From NCBI GenBank assembly GCA_029210865.1, contig JARGGE010000152.1, positions 1 through 6,742 on the forward strand: DNA of 6,742 nt. The letters are read 5' to 3'. Each line of letters begins with the position of its first letter. Position 1 is the first letter of the stretch. The position numbers were made by a program, and so were the translations under genes. Positions 6,097-6,742 of the stretch are shown piece by piece. The stretch is from Trueperaceae bacterium (GTDB taxonomy: Bacteria; Deinococcota; Deinococci; Deinococcales; Trueperaceae). Under the pieces are notes generated by a model, which had not been told where the DNA came from, made no database searches, and worked only from the letters and a program-made list of their open reading frames with translations.

Positions 6097-6122
6097 GCGG
6101 TCCTCCGATCTTCGCTTGCCTC

Positions 6123-6128
6123 AGCCTA
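6123..6128 (-). promoter_or_regulatory. Candidate -10 box for the oxidoreductase operon
   Basis: TAGGCT on the minus strand fits the TANNNT pattern of high-GC bacterial -10 boxes. It would place the transcript start near 6116, about 20 bases before the ferredoxin ATG, leaving room for the GGAGGA site. No convincing -35 hexamer is found at 16-18 bases: GGGACA (6155-6150) matches four positions but is 21 bases away. This is a weak call. Confidence 0.3.
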
Positions 6129-6197
6129 GGCGGGCGCTCGCGGGCGGCGTGTCCCGGAGGCGGCGCGCGCTCGTGCACCGCGCCGTCCGGCCCGTCG

Positions 6198-6226
6198 CGG
6201 ACGCCGCCGCCGCGGTTCCGTACACT
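6198..6226 (+). promoter_or_regulatory. Promoter of the YceH-like gene, probably giving a leaderless mRNA
   Basis: TACACT at 6221-6226 ends 6 bases before the ATG at 6233, so the expected transcript start falls on the A of the start codon. CGGACG (6198-6203), with the GAC core of a -35 box, lies exactly 17 bases upstream. There is no usable Shine-Dalgarno; the only G-run (GGGG) is one base from the ATG. Leaderless genes with this -10 spacing are common in Actinobacteria and Deinococcus. Confidence 0.5.
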
Positions 6227-6232
6227 CGGGGC

Positions 6233-6742
6233 ATGCCGCTCTCCGACGTCGAGGTCCGGGTGCTGGGTGTGCTGATCGAGAAGGAGCGCACCACCCCCGA
6301 GGCGTACCCGCTCTCCACGGGCGCCGTCCACACCGCCTGCAACCAGCGCACGAACCGCGAGCCCGTGACCAACCTGCACCTGCAGGAGGTCCAGGAGGCG
6401 CTGCAGCGCCTGCGCGACCGCGGCCTCGTCGCCACCGTGCAGGAGGTCAGCGACCGCGTCCCCAAGCACCGCCACCGGCTCGCGACGGCGCTGCCGGCCG
6501 ACGACCGCGAGCTGCCGCTGCTGGCGGTCCTGATGCTCCGCGGCCCGCAGACGCCGGGCGAGCTGCGGACCCGCACCGAGCGCTACCTCGAGTTCGCCGA
6601 CGTGGCCACCGTCCAGCACGTGCTGGCGCGCATGGCCGCCCGGCCGGTGCCGCTCGCGCGCGACCTGGGCCGGGCGCCCGGGCAGAGCCAGGACCGCTGG
6701 ACGCACACCTTGGGCGTCGACGAGGAGCGCCTGCAGTCGCGC
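6233..6742 (+). CDS. yceH: YceH/DUF480-family protein, C-terminus cut by the window edge
   Basis: The 170 visible residues match the YceH (DUF480) family, small proteins of two winged-helix domains that in Escherichia coli are about 215 residues and have no firmly established function. The diagnostic motifs are intact: LIEKERTTPEAYPLS (14-28), TACNQRTNREPV (34-45) in the first domain, and RGPQTPGELRTR (103-114) followed by YLEF (118-121) in the second. The fold suggests nucleic-acid or protein binding. The frame is still open at 6742, so about 40-50 residues, usually a coiled-coil-like tail, are missing. It is the only plus-strand gene and diverges from the ferredoxin gene across 136 bases. 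Its start is the first ATG after a -10-like TACACT, without a Shine-Dalgarno. There is no evident functional link with the oxidoreductase. Confidence 0.92.
   Translation, partial: MPLSDVEVRVLGVLIEKERTTPEAYPLSTGAVHTACNQRTNREPVTNLHLQEVQEALQRLRDRGLVATVQEVSDRVPKHRHRLATALPADDRELPLLAVLMLRGPQTPGELRTRTERYLEFADVATVQHVLARMAARPVPLARDLGRAPGQSQDRWTHTLGVDEERLQSR

Noticed and set aside
6162..6184. Inverted repeat GGCGCG/CGCGCC in the divergent intergenic region
   Set aside because: Only 6 bp of pure GC with an 11-base loop, expected by chance at this base composition. It is not placed at either promoter core.
6121..6576. A 151-codon minus-strand open frame over the YceH-like gene
   Set aside because: Ser/Arg-rich composition opposite a clearly recognisable DUF480 protein; no conserved features.
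1..6742. Search for CRISPR arrays, tRNAs, insertion sequences and tandem repeats
   Set aside because: No spaced direct repeats, clover-leaf patterns, transposase motifs or terminal inverted repeats were seen by eye.

Overview
The window is very GC-rich and densely packed, which suggests a high-GC bacterium. The mix of features (actinobacterial-style promoters, a probable leaderless start, a four-subunit ferredoxin-dependent 2-oxoacid oxidoreductase) points tentatively to a deep-branching actinobacterium such as Thermoleophilia. No rRNA or marker gene fixes the taxon. Most of the long ORFs visible on the opposite strand or in extended frames are GC-driven shadows.

Layout from right to left on the minus strand. 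First comes an operon encoding a 2-oxoacid:ferredoxin oxidoreductase of the VOR/KOR family: 2x[4Fe-4S] ferredoxin (5875-6096), alpha subunit (4760-5863), TPP-binding beta subunit (3972-4763) and gamma subunit (3370-3975). The last three genes are joined by ATGA start/stop overlaps. A 10-bp GC-rich hairpin (3315-3354) follows the gamma stop and separates this operon from the next.

The second minus-strand operon starts with a TetR-family repressor (2607-3206), followed by a divergent ketoacyl synthase III-like enzyme (1546-2610) and an AMP-forming acyl-CoA ligase (41-1549). These are again linked by ATGA overlaps. A possible fourth gene starts at 44 through a GTGA overlap and leaves the window. 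Its promoter is unusually clear: TTGACA, a 17-bp spacer, TACATT. A 23-bp palindrome lies just downstream across the expected transcription start and is the likely TetR operator.

On the plus strand, a DUF480/YceH-family protein gene starts at 6233 and runs off the right edge. A -10-like TACACT six bases before its ATG suggests a leaderless mRNA.

A possible functional reading, which is inference only: the oxidoreductase converts (branched-chain) 2-oxoacids to acyl-CoAs and reduced ferredoxin, the ligase makes acyl-CoAs from free acids, and the KAS III-like enzyme condenses or transfers acyl-CoA units. The repressor would respond to an acyl-CoA or related compound. The most unusual protein feature is the KAS III-like enzyme, where the usual Cys-His-Asn triad appears to read Cys-His-His.
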